The notes under the pieces are model-generated. The model did not search any database. It saw nothing but the letters and a program-made list of their open reading frames with translations, and had not been told where the DNA came from. A stretch of 64,000 bases of DNA from Pectobacterium sp013449375 (GTDB taxonomy: Bacteria; Pseudomonadota; Gammaproteobacteria; Enterobacterales; Enterobacteriaceae), in assembly GCF_048593165.1 (NCBI RefSeq), contig NZ_CP184271.1; one strand, given 5' to 3'. The position numbers and the translations under genes are program-made. Positions 34,754 through 44,600 of this stretch are shown one piece after another (position 1 is the first letter of the stretch; every line of letters begins with the position of its first letter).

Positions 34754-35515
34754 TCAGCCACAGGGAAAATCGTGAAAATGTACGGTATGACCTTCTTCTG
34801 TCGTCAGAAAAATGGCGTATTGCGGGGCTTCCAGACTGGTTTCGAATCCGAGTGCGAAACGCAGGGCGGACTGATGGTTGGTGCCGCGTACCGTGCTAAA
34901 CGATATTCCTCGCCAGTTGCCGCTAGCAGGCCGATGCACGTGCCCTGCAGAAATATGCCGCACATTGCCGAAACGATGGCACACCTGATACAGCGCGTCT
35001 GCCGCCTCGGAAGCCAATCGAACGCTATCCAGCGCCGGAAGCCCGATCGACATCGGAGGATGATGCAAGAACAGGAACACGTTCTTTTCTTTCGCAGCCT
35101 GAAGCTGTTGCTCCAGCCATGCCAGCCTCGCAGAACACAGCGTTCCGGCGACCTCGCCGGCCTGCAACGAGTCCAGCAGAATGACGCAATCATCCCCCAC
35201 AGACGTCACGTTCTGCACAAACCCATTTTCATCCGCCAGCGTCGGGAACTGAGCCAAAAACACCTCACGGTCGTCGTGATTCCCCATCGTCACACGCCAG
35301 GGAAGCTGCAATTCAGCCAGCGCCGAGGCCAGAAACGTATAGGATGCCGCACTGCCGTCATCGGACAGATCGCCGGAGATCACCACCAGATCGGTATCAC
35401 AGTGGTGTGCGTTGATATCGGCAATCGCCGCCTTCAACTGCTGCTCAGGATCGCGACCATGCAAATTGCCGCCTTGTGCGGTCAGATGGAGGTCGGAGAG
35501 TTGAATCAGTTTCAT
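34754..35515 (-). CDS. Metallophosphoesterase, GpdQ/CpdA-like phosphodiesterase
   Basis: A 253-residue cytoplasmic dinuclear metallophosphoesterase. Metal-binding motifs occur in order: MKLIQLSDLHL (D-x-H), VVISGDLSDDG (GDxxD), TMGNHDDRE (GNHD), LFLHHPP (His) and ISAGHVHRP (GHxH). The arrangement and length resemble glycerophosphodiesterase GpdQ and cAMP phosphodiesterase CpdA. The ATG at 35515 follows GAGGATAAT. It is the last gene of a six-gene unit with an ABC importer and LacI regulator, so it probably cleaves the imported diester (inference). Confidence 0.85.
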   Translation of the reverse strand: MKLIQLSDLHLTAQGGNLHGRDPEQQLKAAIADINAHHCDTDLVVISGDLSDDGSAASYTFLASALAELQLPWRVTMGNHDDREVFLAQFPTLADENGFVQNVTSVGDDCVILLDSLQAGEVAGTLCSARLAWLEQQLQAAKEKNVFLFLHHPPMSIGLPALDSVRLASEAADALYQVCHRFGNVRHISAGHVHRPASGNWRGISFSTVRGTNHQSALRFALGFETSLEAPQYAIFLTTEEGHTVHFHDFPCG

Positions 35516-35562
35516 ATTATCCTCGGTTTTCACTATCCACGCGTTCTCGCCCGTCACTACCG

Positions 35563-36567
35563 TTACGCCGACTGGCGGCGGATGAGCGGGGCAGCCACTT
35601 TCGCTCTACACGCAGGTTCTTGTACCTGAGACTGGCGTCGATCGAGCAACGCCAACGCCTGCGCAGCCATCGTTGCAGGATCCTGACGAAAGGTCGTCAG
35701 CGCATAGGCATCCCATCCTGCGGCCGGAATATCATCAAATCCGATCACCATGAGATCCTGCGGAACAGCCAGGCCATACTGCTTTGCGCGATCGATCACA
35801 CCGAACGCGACTAAATCGTTAACACAGAACACCGCATCTGGCCTGACGGCTTCAGGAAGCGAAAACAGCGTCTGCCCGACCACCAGCCCATCGTCATAAT
35901 CCGTATCGCCACCACGTACCACGGCCACAGACAGCCCTAAGGCTCGCGCCTCATCACAAAATGCCTGTTCACGTTCAATGATATTGGGCGTTGCCGAGGC
36001 CGCTCCGGCCAGCGCCAGGCGCGTTCTGCCCGATGAGGCAAACAGCCGCGCCGCCATGCGTGCGGCGGTGTCATTATCAATGTGTACGCTGTCGCACGCC
36101 GGTTCGTGCCGACCGATGACAATCAGCGGCTGACCGTTCAGCTGTGCCAGCTCAACAAACTCTTTCGGCGGCGAGCCAGAAAGCACAATCGTCGCTTCCG
36201 CACGATGTCCGAATAGAATGGAGCGCGCGGCCGCCATCGCTTCCCGCACATGGCCGGTATTGATGAGAACGGGAATTGAGCCGCGTTGAATTAACGCCTG
36301 CGACAGTTCCGCCACCAGATTGGCACGAAACCCAACTTCGGGGTGTGTCACCACCAACCCAACCAGACGGCTGCGGTTCGTCAGCAGGCCACGCGCCAGA
36401 TCGTTAACCTGATAACCCAACTCCTGCGCCGCCGTCATGACTTTGGCATAGGTGGCAGCCGACACACTGGCGCCAGGGGTAAAACTGCGGGATACCGCCG
36501 AGCGCGATACCCCAGCCCGACGCGCCACATCCTGTGCGCTAACGTAGCCCTGCTTACCTGCCGTCAT
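35563..36567 (-). CDS. LacI family transcriptional regulator
   Basis: A 334-residue repressor with the N-terminal LacI helix-turn-helix VSAQDVARRAGVSRSAVSRSFTPG (9-32), the hinge region around residue 50, and a periplasmic-binding-protein-like effector domain. It overlaps the upstream permease gene by four bases (ATGA), so it is made from the same transcript as the importer. It likely controls the unit from the palindrome at 40665-40677. Confidence 0.93.
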   Translation of the reverse strand: MTAGKQGYVSAQDVARRAGVSRSAVSRSFTPGASVSAATYAKVMTAAQELGYQVNDLARGLLTNRSRLVGLVVTHPEVGFRANLVAELSQALIQRGSIPVLINTGHVREAMAAARSILFGHRAEATIVLSGSPPKEFVELAQLNGQPLIVIGRHEPACDSVHIDNDTAARMAARLFASSGRTRLALAGAASATPNIIEREQAFCDEARALGLSVAVVRGGDTDYDDGLVVGQTLFSLPEAVRPDAVFCVNDLVAFGVIDRAKQYGLAVPQDLMVIGFDDIPAAGWDAYALTTFRQDPATMAAQALALLDRRQSQVQEPACRAKVAAPLIRRQSA

Positions 36568-37370
36568 TTCCCTATCCTTGCCATTACGTCGGCTTTCAAA
36601 AAACGCTCCACCACCAGCATGAACAGCACAGAAGGAATCAGCAGCACCAGCGCGGTAATGGAAGCGATCTGGTAGTTGCCGCCCGCCCCCGCGGTGTAAA
36701 GCAGCAATGGCATCATCTGCACATCTGGTGCTCCCACAAAGTAGCTGCCGGTAAATTCATCCAGCGATTCGAGGAAAACAAAGATGGCTGATGCCATCAG
36801 CCCCGGCATAGCCAGCGGCAGAGTGATATCGACAAAGGCACGCCACGGCCCGGCACCAATCGATCGTGCCGCCTGTTCCATTTCACGTCCCACCGCCGAG
36901 AACGCCGCCGAAGCAATCCAGACGGCAAACACCAGTCCGTGAACCGTGTGAACCAGCACGACACCCAGCAGCGTGCCATTTAGCCCCCACTGATAGAACA
37001 AGCGAGCGATATTGACGTACACCGTCAGGTTCGGAAACGCCTGTGGGATCAGGAATACCAGCAGTATCAATCCGCGAGCAGGCAGCGGCAGACGCGCCAG
37101 CGCATATCCCGCCGGAATCGCCAGCGACAGCGAAGCCAGCACGGTAAACACCGCCACCAGCACGCTATTTCCCAGCGCTTCCCAGGCCACACCGCGCGGT
37201 GAAAACACGCGTTTCCAGAAGGCGAAGCCCCAGTCATTGGGCAGCAGGTGAGGATAAAACCATTTTTCCGCCACCGACCACAGTAGGAGGTTAGCCAATG
37301 GCCCAAAGATCAAGAAGATCAGCGTCCCCAGAATCAGCATTCTCGGGATCCACCACAGTACGTTCTTCAT
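36564..37370 (-). CDS. ABC transporter permease (second subunit)
   Basis: A 268-residue inner-membrane permease of the MalG/PotC/PhnV type with about six hydrophobic segments. The EAA loop is near residues 166-185 (EQAARSIGAGPWRAFVDITLP). It overlaps both neighbours by four bases, which argues for tight coupling. With the permease upstream it would form the channel of a binding-protein-dependent importer. Confidence 0.9.
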   Translation of the reverse strand: MKNVLWWIPRMLILGTLIFLIFGPLANLLLWSVAEKWFYPHLLPNDWGFAFWKRVFSPRGVAWEALGNSVLVAVFTVLASLSLAIPAGYALARLPLPARGLILLVFLIPQAFPNLTVYVNIARLFYQWGLNGTLLGVVLVHTVHGLVFAVWIASAAFSAVGREMEQAARSIGAGPWRAFVDITLPLAMPGLMASAIFVFLESLDEFTGSYFVGAPDVQMMPLLLYTAGAGGNYQIASITALVLLIPSVLFMLVVERFLKADVMARIGK

Positions 37371-38206
37371 GCTTTATCCCTCATGTTCAAGCGGAGATAA
37401 ATCACGGCAAACAGACTGGTCATCAACAGGGAAATCACCCCCAACGCATTCGCCACGTCATAATCGCCGTAGGCGTTAATGCGAAAAGCAATATTGGCAG
37501 TTAGCATCGTCGGCGACTGGGCATTGATCATCATCGGTACGGACAGCACCGACATCATGGTGACGAAAGAGAGAATGAGTCCGGTGAGCAGCGTTTGCCC
37601 AACCTGAGGCACCACAATTTCACACAGGATACGCAAGCGCGATGCACCTAAGTTACGGGCAGACTCGATCATCGTGCGATCCAGCGATGCCATCGCGCCC
37701 GCGACCAGCAGCGCCACAAACGGCGTCTGTTTCCAGACAAAGGCGAACACAATGCCACGCCAGTCCAGCCAGTTGCTGGCACTGGCCATATCGACAATGC
37801 CGAGCGTATCCAGTGCGCCATTCAGCCAGCCGTTCTTAGCCAGAAACGTGCGTAAAATTTGCCCGGTCACGATAAACGGAATAAACAGCGGCCAGCGATA
37901 GACCCAACGCAACAGCGCCACCATACGCGGGCTTTCCCCCAGAGTCAGGTAGCCGCCGATCATGACGGAAAGCAGGCCAATCAGCAGCGTTGAGAGGCTC
38001 ACTATCAATAAAGTAAACAGGATATCGGGCAGATACAGCGTCAATGCCGTGACAAAATTATCAATGCCCACGCCATTCTGACTGACAAAAGCGCCCCCAA
38101 CCGACAGCCCCAGCGGCGTGATAAAACAGACCGCCACCACTGCCAGCGCGGGTAGCACAAGCGCGATACCCGCCAGTCGGGAAGAAAATTGGGATACGTG
38201 CAACAT
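37367..38206 (-). CDS. ABC transporter permease (first subunit)
   Basis: A 279-residue permease of the PotB/PhnU type. Hydrophobic segments begin at about 13, 66, 100, 145, 200 and 250. The EAA loop reads ESARNLGASRLRILCEIVVPQ near 180-200. It follows the binding-protein gene by 69 bases and overlaps the second permease by four. Confidence 0.9.
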   Translation of the reverse strand: MLHVSQFSSRLAGIALVLPALAVVAVCFITPLGLSVGGAFVSQNGVGIDNFVTALTLYLPDILFTLLIVSLSTLLIGLLSVMIGGYLTLGESPRMVALLRWVYRWPLFIPFIVTGQILRTFLAKNGWLNGALDTLGIVDMASASNWLDWRGIVFAFVWKQTPFVALLVAGAMASLDRTMIESARNLGASRLRILCEIVVPQVGQTLLTGLILSFVTMMSVLSVPMMINAQSPTMLTANIAFRINAYGDYDVANALGVISLLMTSLFAVIYLRLNMRDKA

Positions 38207-38275
38207 GAAGGTCTCCGCGCTCTGGCTTTATCCTGCCAGAGCGCATGTAATGCGAAGGGTTCTAAGCCAGTGGCA

Positions 38276-39409
38276 CTATTTCGCCATCGCCTGCTCATAC
38301 GCGTTTAAAATCGCGGTGTGGTAAGGCGCGATAGGGAACGTCTTGCCTTTGCTCGCCAATTCATCCGGCGTTACGTCCGTGAAAAGACGCTGCCAGACAG
38401 CAGGCTTCAGCTCGGCCTGAACGTACTTGGCATCGATCCCCGGATACCAGTTAAAGCGTTCTACAATCCCTTCAGCCTGTACTTTGGCGCTGGTTGCCAG
38501 TTCAACAAACTGCTTAGCCAGTTCGCGGTTCGGTGCCTGCGCGGGGATGACATAGTGCATCGGCTGCCCCGGCATACCGGGCGCAGGTAGCAGTAATTTG
38601 AAATTATCCGGCAGTTGTCCGCTCGCTTTCCAGGAATAGAACATATCGACCCACACCGGCCCCATCGCGATTTCGCCACGGCTCAACATATCGAGCGTGC
38701 CAGCGTTGCCCGGCGTCAGCGTCACGTTCTTGTTAAAGGCTTTCAGGCGTTCAAACGCCGGCTGCCATTTCTGCGCCTCCGCCTCATCAAACGGCCCATT
38801 CATCAGCTTCTGAGCATCGCCGCCGTAAGCGTAAATCCAGCCCATGACGAAGCTCACGCCCGATGCGCCGCCTTTAATCCCGTTGTAGCCGAACATTTTC
38901 GGATGCGCGGCAGCCCACTGTTGAATTTCGTCATAGGTTTTAGGCGGATTCGCGACCATGCCAGGGTTATAGGCCAGCGCCGTCTGGCTACTGAACATCG
39001 GCATGACGTAGCCTTTTACGTCCGTCCCCATGGCTTTATCCGCCGCGGCCATGCTAACCAACTTGCCACTGGCGATATCGTCGCGATATTTCAGCAGGTC
39101 GCCCTTTTGCACCATCGGGCCGACAAATTTCTCATGCACGACTGCCACATCGGTGTCCCAGACTTTGGCACCTGCGGCCTGCTGTGCATTGAAACGCTCT
39201 AGAATCTTCTGCGACCCCGCATCACCCGGTCCGGTGCCGACGGCACGTACTTTTACGCCGGGATGCTGCTTCTCAAACAGCGGCCCCAGATACTCATTGA
39301 CATAGTCGACCATGTTTTGGTCACCCGCCGTCAACACCGTTAATTCCTGTGCCTGTACCGCCGCCAGCGGCGTACTCATCATCAGCGTTGCAGCAAAAAT
39401 GCGTTTCAT
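38276..39409 (-). CDS. ABC transporter periplasmic solute-binding protein
   Basis: A 377-residue secreted binding protein of the large (SBP_bac_1/8-like) class. The signal peptide MKRIFAATLMMSTPLAAVQA is cleaved before QELTVLTAG. Later motifs such as GYVMPMFSSQTALAYNPGMV and GEIAMGPVWVDMFYSW fit iron, polyamine, phosphonate and sugar-phosphate binders. The ATG at 39409 begins a perfect signal peptide, while a TTG five codons upstream is less likely. Ligand is unknown; the phosphoesterase in the operon hints at a phosphodiester or phosphonate. Confidence 0.9.
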   Translation of the reverse strand: MKRIFAATLMMSTPLAAVQAQELTVLTAGDQNMVDYVNEYLGPLFEKQHPGVKVRAVGTGPGDAGSQKILERFNAQQAAGAKVWDTDVAVVHEKFVGPMVQKGDLLKYRDDIASGKLVSMAAADKAMGTDVKGYVMPMFSSQTALAYNPGMVANPPKTYDEIQQWAAAHPKMFGYNGIKGGASGVSFVMGWIYAYGGDAQKLMNGPFDEAEAQKWQPAFERLKAFNKNVTLTPGNAGTLDMLSRGEIAMGPVWVDMFYSWKASGQLPDNFKLLLPAPGMPGQPMHYVIPAQAPNRELAKQFVELATSAKVQAEGIVERFNWYPGIDAKYVQAELKPAVWQRLFTDVTPDELASKGKTFPIAPYHTAILNAYEQAMAK

Positions 39410-39431
39410 CTCATTTGTCTCCAATTCAGGA

Positions 39432-40598
39432 TCAGGCCGTCAGGCCGGGAAGCGAGGAATAACGTGAAGGGATATCCGATACCGCTGGCGAAGACATCGT
39501 CTCTTCTGCCAGCGGGAAAAGAAACAGCGCCTCGGCAGGGATCTGCACCGCAACCCGCTGCCCAATGGCATACGGATGCGCAGCGTGAACCTGTATCCGC
39601 CAAGAGCCGCTGGAAATCGTATGCAGCCAATATCCACCGGGGTAACTTTGTGCCTGCACTGTACCGTAACGCATCAACATACCGGGCTGGATGAGCGGAA
39701 CCTCTGCCGCATCGTAAAGACAAGCCGCTTCCGCACGAAAGCGCGCTTCTATCGGGCCGGGCTGTAGCGACGTATGCGCTGGCACCAGCGAGTGACTTTC
39801 GGCATCACCGGAAATCATCAGCGTATCGCCGTCATAACGCGCCTCCAGCACCAGCCGATTCTCTGCGCCCATAAACGCCGCGACAAACGAACTGGCCGGA
39901 TGGTGGTACACCTCTTGCGGGCTACCCGCCTGCATGATGCGACCCTGATTCAAAATCACGATGCGATCTGCCATCACCATCGCTTCTTCGCGATCGTGCG
40001 TCACGTGGATCGCCGTCAATCCCAGACGCTGTTGCAGCGCACGGATTTCATCACGCAACTGTAGGCGAATGCGGGCATCCAAATTGGAGAGCGGTTCGTC
40101 CAGCAGCAAAATATCGGGTCTCACCGCCAGTGCACGGCCCAACGCGACGCGCTGACGCTGTCCACCGGACAGTTCCGCAGGCTTACGGGCACTCAGCCCC
40201 GCCAACCCGAGCATGGTTTCCAGTTCCGCCACGCGGCTGGCAATCTCCGCACGCGGCACACGGCGCAAACGCAGCCCGTAAGCAATATGCTGTGCCACCG
40301 TCATATGCGGCCACAGTGCGTAACTCTGAAACACCAGCGCCATTCCACGTTTCTCCGGTGGCGCTTGCGTCATATCCTGTCCGTTAACACGAATAGTCCC
40401 TGAACGCGGCGATGAAAACCCCGCGACCGTACGCAGTAACGTCGTCTTGCCACATCCTGATGAACCGAGCAACGCCACGAATTCGCCCTGCGCGATCTCC
40501 AGATGGATATCGTTCAATACGGCGGTCGTGCCGTACCCAACGTGTAGATGGTCGATAACAATGTGCGGGGCTGCCGCAGGGGAAGTATTTTTTTGCAC
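39432..40598 (-). CDS. ABC transporter ATP-binding protein
   Basis: A 388-residue ATPase of the PotA/MalK type. It has Walker A GSSGCGKTT, the Q-loop LVFQSYALWPH, the signature LSGGQRQRVALGRALA, Walker B DILLLDEPLSNLD and the switch His in IHVTHDREEAM. The C-terminal TOBE-like domain covers about 250-370. A GTG at 40598 with GGAA upstream is taken as start; a TTG at 40622 is an alternative. It is the first gene of the importer unit. Confidence 0.92.
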   Translation of the reverse strand: MQKNTSPAAAPHIVIDHLHVGYGTTAVLNDIHLEIAQGEFVALLGSSGCGKTTLLRTVAGFSSPRSGTIRVNGQDMTQAPPEKRGMALVFQSYALWPHMTVAQHIAYGLRLRRVPRAEIASRVAELETMLGLAGLSARKPAELSGGQRQRVALGRALAVRPDILLLDEPLSNLDARIRLQLRDEIRALQQRLGLTAIHVTHDREEAMVMADRIVILNQGRIMQAGSPQEVYHHPASSFVAAFMGAENRLVLEARYDGDTLMISGDAESHSLVPAHTSLQPGPIEARFRAEAACLYDAAEVPLIQPGMLMRYGTVQAQSYPGGYWLHTISSGSWRIQVHAAHPYAIGQRVAVQIPAEALFLFPLAEETMSSPAVSDIPSRYSSLPGLTA

Positions 40599-40649
40599 AG
40601 CTGTGCATTCCGCGATAATCAAACAATGCGCCGATTGTGCGGTGAGATC

Positions 40650-40689
40650 GTGTCAGTGGCGTGTTGTCATCATGACATTTCAATGACAC
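40650..40689. promoter_or_regulatory. Nested palindrome TGTCAT-C-ATGACA before the ABC unit
   Basis: A perfect 13-bp palindrome (40665-40677) is enclosed by an outer pair GTGTCA (40650-40655) and TGACAC (40684-40689). It lies about 65 bp upstream of the ATPase gene, the natural place for the operator of the LacI-family regulator encoded in the same unit. Confidence 0.55.
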
Positions 40690-40756
40690 GGCTTACGAGG
40701 AGGATGACGGGGGACATTTTTGGCGAACAGAAAAACGGGAAAATGTATCTGGAGTA

Positions 40757-40788
40757 TTGGCCATCTCCCACTGTGTGGAGATGGCCAA
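40757..40788. terminator. 12-bp perfect hairpin downstream of metL
   Basis: TTGGCCATCTCC and GGAGATGGCCAA pair around eight bases, 26 bp after the metL stop. There is no T run on the metL side, so it may protect the 3' end or need Rho. Confidence 0.55.
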
Positions 40789-40814
40789 CAATGCTGCCGC
40801 GATTACAGAAGATT

Positions 40815-43250
40815 CTACAGTAACTGCGCCAAACGGTTTAGGTCAGACTGAAGCGCACCTGCCGTAACATCGCGCCCCGCCCCCGGCCCACGAATAACCA
40901 GCGGGTTATCCCGATACCAGCGGCTTTCAATCGCAAACACGTTATCACCCGGCAACAGCGAAGCCAGAGGGTGATCGGGGCGAACAGCTTCAACGCCCAC
41001 GCGCGCTTTACCGTTGCTGTCAAAGCGTGCGACATGACGCAGAACCAAACCCATCTCCTGTGCCGCTTCCAGACGGCGCAGCATCTGCTCGTTCAGCGAA
41101 TCGCCATTCTCGAAGAAGTAATCGACGGAACCCTGTTCACAACCCGGCGGCACCAGCGACTCAACCCGAACCTGACTAGGTTCGATGTCATAGCCCGCCT
41201 CACGCGCCAGAATCACCAGCTTGCGCATGACGTCCTGACCAGAGAGGTCAACGCGTGGATCCGGCTCGGTCAACCCCTGCTGGCAAGCCTGATCGACCAG
41301 ATCGGTGAACGGTACAGTGCCATCGAACTGCAAGAACAACCAGGAGAGCGTGCCGGAGAAAATCCCGCTAATCGCCAGAATACTGTCGCCGCTTTCACGC
41401 AGATCACGCACCGCAAAGTTGACCGGCAACCCTGCGCCGACGGTCGCGTTATACAACCAGTGGCGATCCGTTTTCGCGAACGCATCGCGGATCTGGCGAT
41501 AGTTATTGCCACCGGATGCACCGGCCAGTTTGTTGGCGCTGATGACGTGGAAACCATAGCTGGCGAAGTCCAGATACAGATCGGCGACGGAATCACTGGC
41601 GGTGACGTCCAACACCACCAAATCATCGAAGGGGTGCGCACGCATCCACAGGAACAGATCTTCACCATCCCGCTCCTGCGCTTCACTTTCAAAGAAGGCC
41701 AACGCCCGGCTGGCATCCAACCCATCATAGTTCAGCAGGCTGCGCGTACTGTCCACCACGCCAGCCAGAACAAACTCAAAGCCGGTACGTGCAGACAGAT
41801 TGCTCTGCTCACGCGCAAACAGCTCCAGCCAGCGTGAACCAATATTTCCTTTGCCGAACAGCACCAGACCGATGCGCTTCTCTGCACGGAATAGTGAATG
41901 GTGCAGCCCGCGAATCAAGTGTTCCGTTGGACCGACACGCAGCACCGCCACCAGACTGATGCCATCGTCGGCCTGGCGGACAAATTCAATCGGCTGATCT
42001 TTCAACTGCTGATAAAACCGGTGGCTATGCAGCGGATTTTTACCCACGCCTGCGCCGACCATCGCAACCATTGCCAGTCCGTCACGCTGGTTGAGTTCAA
42101 CGGGTAACGCAGCCTGTGCCAGCAGTTGCAGCGCGCTATCCACCACTTCGGAGGTGTAGCACAGTTGCAGCAGGTTACGATCCTGATGAGCGCCGATTGC
42201 CAGCGGTTTCAACTGCGCACGGTTCAGAAGCTGTTCGACTTCTTTTTGTAGCAGCGCAAAATCGTGTTCTGAAGGAACCTGAACTTCAATCAGGCACACG
42301 TCATCATGGCTGGTGACAATTTTGGCGCCCGAGCCCGAGGCCAGCACGCGTTCGATACGCGTCGACCCCTGTTCAGGCTGATAACTGCAACGCAGTTGTA
42401 AGTCGATATCGCTACCGGAAACGGGCTGCAAGGTACGCGTATGCAATACCGGCGCAGCCAGACGCGCCAGTTCACTGGCTTCATCCAAACGCAGTAGCGG
42501 CAGCAGGCAAGCATCTTTCACTTTGCGCGGATCGGCGCTATAAACCCCAGCGACGTCGCTCCAGATAGTCACACGTTCAACCCCCGCCAGCGCACCAATT
42601 TGCGTGGCAGAGTAGTCACTTCCATTGCGCCCCAGCAGCACCGTTTCACCCGCCTCATTACGGCAGATAAAACCGGTTACCACCAAGCGCTGCCCTGCAT
42701 GTTGCGTCAGATATTGCTGCAACAGCGGCCAGGAACGGCCTTCATCAACCTGCGGCTGCGCGGCACGTTCCGCGCAGAGAAAATCGCGCGCATCCAGCCA
42801 GGCCGCATTCATATCCAACTGATTCAGTACAGCGGACATCAGACGAGCCGACCAAATTTCACCGTGCCCAACCACTTCGGCGTAAACGGCATCGGTAATC
42901 TTGCCATCCAGCAGCGTAGCCAAACGCTCCAGGTCGCGAATAAACTGGGCGGTCAGCGCTTCTGCCGCTTGCGCAGGCAGAAGGCCGGCGATCAGCTCAC
43001 TTTGATAACGGCGTAACGCCTGCTGAACTTGATGCGCCGACAGACGATCGCTCTGACTGAGTTTCAACCAGCTAATCAGTTGGTTTGTGGTACTGCCCGC
43101 AGCAGACACCACCATCAAATCACCGGGGTGGCTATACTCCGCCATAATACCGGCTACGCGCAGGTAACACTTCACATCGGCCAGACTGCTACCGCCAAAC
43201 TTATGCAGTTGTCGGCCCGTTACCGATGGCGCTACTCCTAATGCACTCAT
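40815..43250 (-). CDS. metL: Bifunctional aspartokinase II / homoserine dehydrogenase II
   Basis: An 811-residue two-domain enzyme catalysing the first and third steps from aspartate toward methionine. The kinase domain opens KFGGSSLADVKCYLRVAGI (17-35) and has LLGRNGSDYSATQIGALAG. A regulatory linker follows. The dehydrogenase begins near 465 with IGLVLFGKGNIGSRWLELF and includes VISANKLAGASGGNNYRQ and GIFSGTLSWLF. It starts 2 bp after metB and ends with NRLAQLL as in E. coli, so metBL is an operon repressed through the MetJ boxes before metB. Confidence 0.97.
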   Translation of the reverse strand: MSALGVAPSVTGRQLHKFGGSSLADVKCYLRVAGIMAEYSHPGDLMVVSAAGSTTNQLISWLKLSQSDRLSAHQVQQALRRYQSELIAGLLPAQAAEALTAQFIRDLERLATLLDGKITDAVYAEVVGHGEIWSARLMSAVLNQLDMNAAWLDARDFLCAERAAQPQVDEGRSWPLLQQYLTQHAGQRLVVTGFICRNEAGETVLLGRNGSDYSATQIGALAGVERVTIWSDVAGVYSADPRKVKDACLLPLLRLDEASELARLAAPVLHTRTLQPVSGSDIDLQLRCSYQPEQGSTRIERVLASGSGAKIVTSHDDVCLIEVQVPSEHDFALLQKEVEQLLNRAQLKPLAIGAHQDRNLLQLCYTSEVVDSALQLLAQAALPVELNQRDGLAMVAMVGAGVGKNPLHSHRFYQQLKDQPIEFVRQADDGISLVAVLRVGPTEHLIRGLHHSLFRAEKRIGLVLFGKGNIGSRWLELFAREQSNLSARTGFEFVLAGVVDSTRSLLNYDGLDASRALAFFESEAQERDGEDLFLWMRAHPFDDLVVLDVTASDSVADLYLDFASYGFHVISANKLAGASGGNNYRQIRDAFAKTDRHWLYNATVGAGLPVNFAVRDLRESGDSILAISGIFSGTLSWLFLQFDGTVPFTDLVDQACQQGLTEPDPRVDLSGQDVMRKLVILAREAGYDIEPSQVRVESLVPPGCEQGSVDYFFENGDSLNEQMLRRLEAAQEMGLVLRHVARFDSNGKARVGVEAVRPDHPLASLLPGDNVFAIESRWYRDNPLVIRGPGAGRDVTAGALQSDLNRLAQLL

Positions 43251-43252
43251 TC

Positions 43253-44413
43253 TTACCTCTTGGCTGCGGCTTGAAACGCACGATCCAGATCGGCAACCAG
43301 ATCATCACCGTCTTCAATACCAGTGGAAATACGCAGTAATGTCTCAGAGATACCCGCCGCAGCACGTGCTTCTGGCGCCATACCCGCATGCGTCATCGTT
43401 GCGGCATGAGAAATGAGGCTCTCAACCCCGCCCAGCGATTCCGCCAGCGTGAACAGCTCCAGCGACGCCAGAAAACGACGCAGGGTGTCTTCATCCCCAT
43501 CCAACTCAAAACTTAGCATAGCGCCAAAACCAGATTGTTGACGGCGGGCAATATCATGGCCGGGATTGTTCGGCAGTGAAGGATGATATAGCGCTTTCAC
43601 CAATGGCTGAGTCTGCAAAAATTCAACGATTTGTTGCGCGTTACGCTGCGCGGCGGCCATACGCGGCGCCAACGTACGCAGACCGCGCAGCAGCAAATAG
43701 CTGTCAAATGCCGCTCCCGTGACACCGATGTTGTTCGCCCACCAAGCCAGTTCGGTCATGGTATCGGCATCTCTGCCAATCACGGCACCCGCGACGACAT
43801 CAGAATGGCCGTTCAGGTACTTGGTACAGGAATGCACCACCAGATCAGCACCCAATTCCAGCGGCTTTTGCAGCGCAGGGCTCAGGAAAGTGTTATCCAC
43901 TACGCTAACCGCACCCGCTTCCCGCGCAGCCTGACAAATCGCGGCAATATCGACAACGCGCAGCAACGGATTACTTGGGCTTTCCACCAGCACCAGCTTC
44001 GGCTTTTCTGCCAATGCCGCATTGAGCGCATCGGTATCACTTTGATCGACAAATTTGACGCGAAACGCACCGCGCTTGCTCAGGCTATCAAACAGACGAT
44101 AGCTGCCGCCGTAGCAATCATGTGGCGCAACCAGCAGATCGCCAGGACGCAGGAACACCGTGCAAACCAGCATAATCGCTGACATCCCGCTGCTCGTCAT
44201 TACCGCACCCGCGCCGCCTTCCAGTTCGGCAAGCGCACGTTGTACGACATCACGCGTGGGGTTGCCGCGACGCGAATAGTCATGCGCGCGTGGCTGGTTG
44301 AATCCGGTGAAGTTATACGTGCTGGAAAGGTGAATGGGGGGGACGACGCAACCGTACTGTTCGTCATCATTTAACCCACTGCGGACTGCGATCGTTGCCT
44401 GTTTACGCGTCAT
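43253..44413 (-). CDS. metB: Cystathionine gamma-synthase
   Basis: A 386-residue pyridoxal-phosphate enzyme that condenses O-succinylhomoserine with cysteine. The cofactor Lys is in SCTKYLNGHSDVVAG near residue 198, and YSRRGNPTRDV and SSGMSAIML are further cofactor or active-site motifs. It begins MTRKQATIAVRSGLNDDEQYG, close to the E. coli enzyme, and is the same length. It is divergent from metJ with four MetJ boxes between them, and precedes metL. Confidence 0.97.
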   Translation of the reverse strand: MTRKQATIAVRSGLNDDEQYGCVVPPIHLSSTYNFTGFNQPRAHDYSRRGNPTRDVVQRALAELEGGAGAVMTSSGMSAIMLVCTVFLRPGDLLVAPHDCYGGSYRLFDSLSKRGAFRVKFVDQSDTDALNAALAEKPKLVLVESPSNPLLRVVDIAAICQAAREAGAVSVVDNTFLSPALQKPLELGADLVVHSCTKYLNGHSDVVAGAVIGRDADTMTELAWWANNIGVTGAAFDSYLLLRGLRTLAPRMAAAQRNAQQIVEFLQTQPLVKALYHPSLPNNPGHDIARRQQSGFGAMLSFELDGDEDTLRRFLASLELFTLAESLGGVESLISHAATMTHAGMAPEARAAAGISETLLRISTGIEDGDDLVADLDRAFQAAAKR

Positions 44414-44474
44414 CGGTTCATTTCCTGGCTGGAGACTGAAAAGAGAGGAACTTAAGAGTAAACGCAGATCTAAT

Positions 44475-44506
44475 AGACGTCAACACATCTAGACATCTAA
44501 ACCTCT
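44475..44506. promoter_or_regulatory. Four tandem MetJ boxes between metB and metJ
   Basis: The consecutive 8-bp units are AGACGTCA, ACACATCT, AGACATCT and AAACCTCT. The first and third are closest to the AGACGTCT consensus. The array lies between divergent metB and metJ and should let MetJ repress both. Confidence 0.88.
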
Positions 44507-44600
44507 TTGCGTATAGATTGAGCACGGGCAGAATAACCGTTAGAATCGTGGCATTTCATGACAGATGCTGTCTTCATTAGATTAATTTTTAAGGTATCCC

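Noticed and set aside
34772..35629. 285-codon plus-strand frame opposite the phosphoesterase
   Set aside because: The minus strand carries all five metallophosphoesterase motifs; the plus frame has none.
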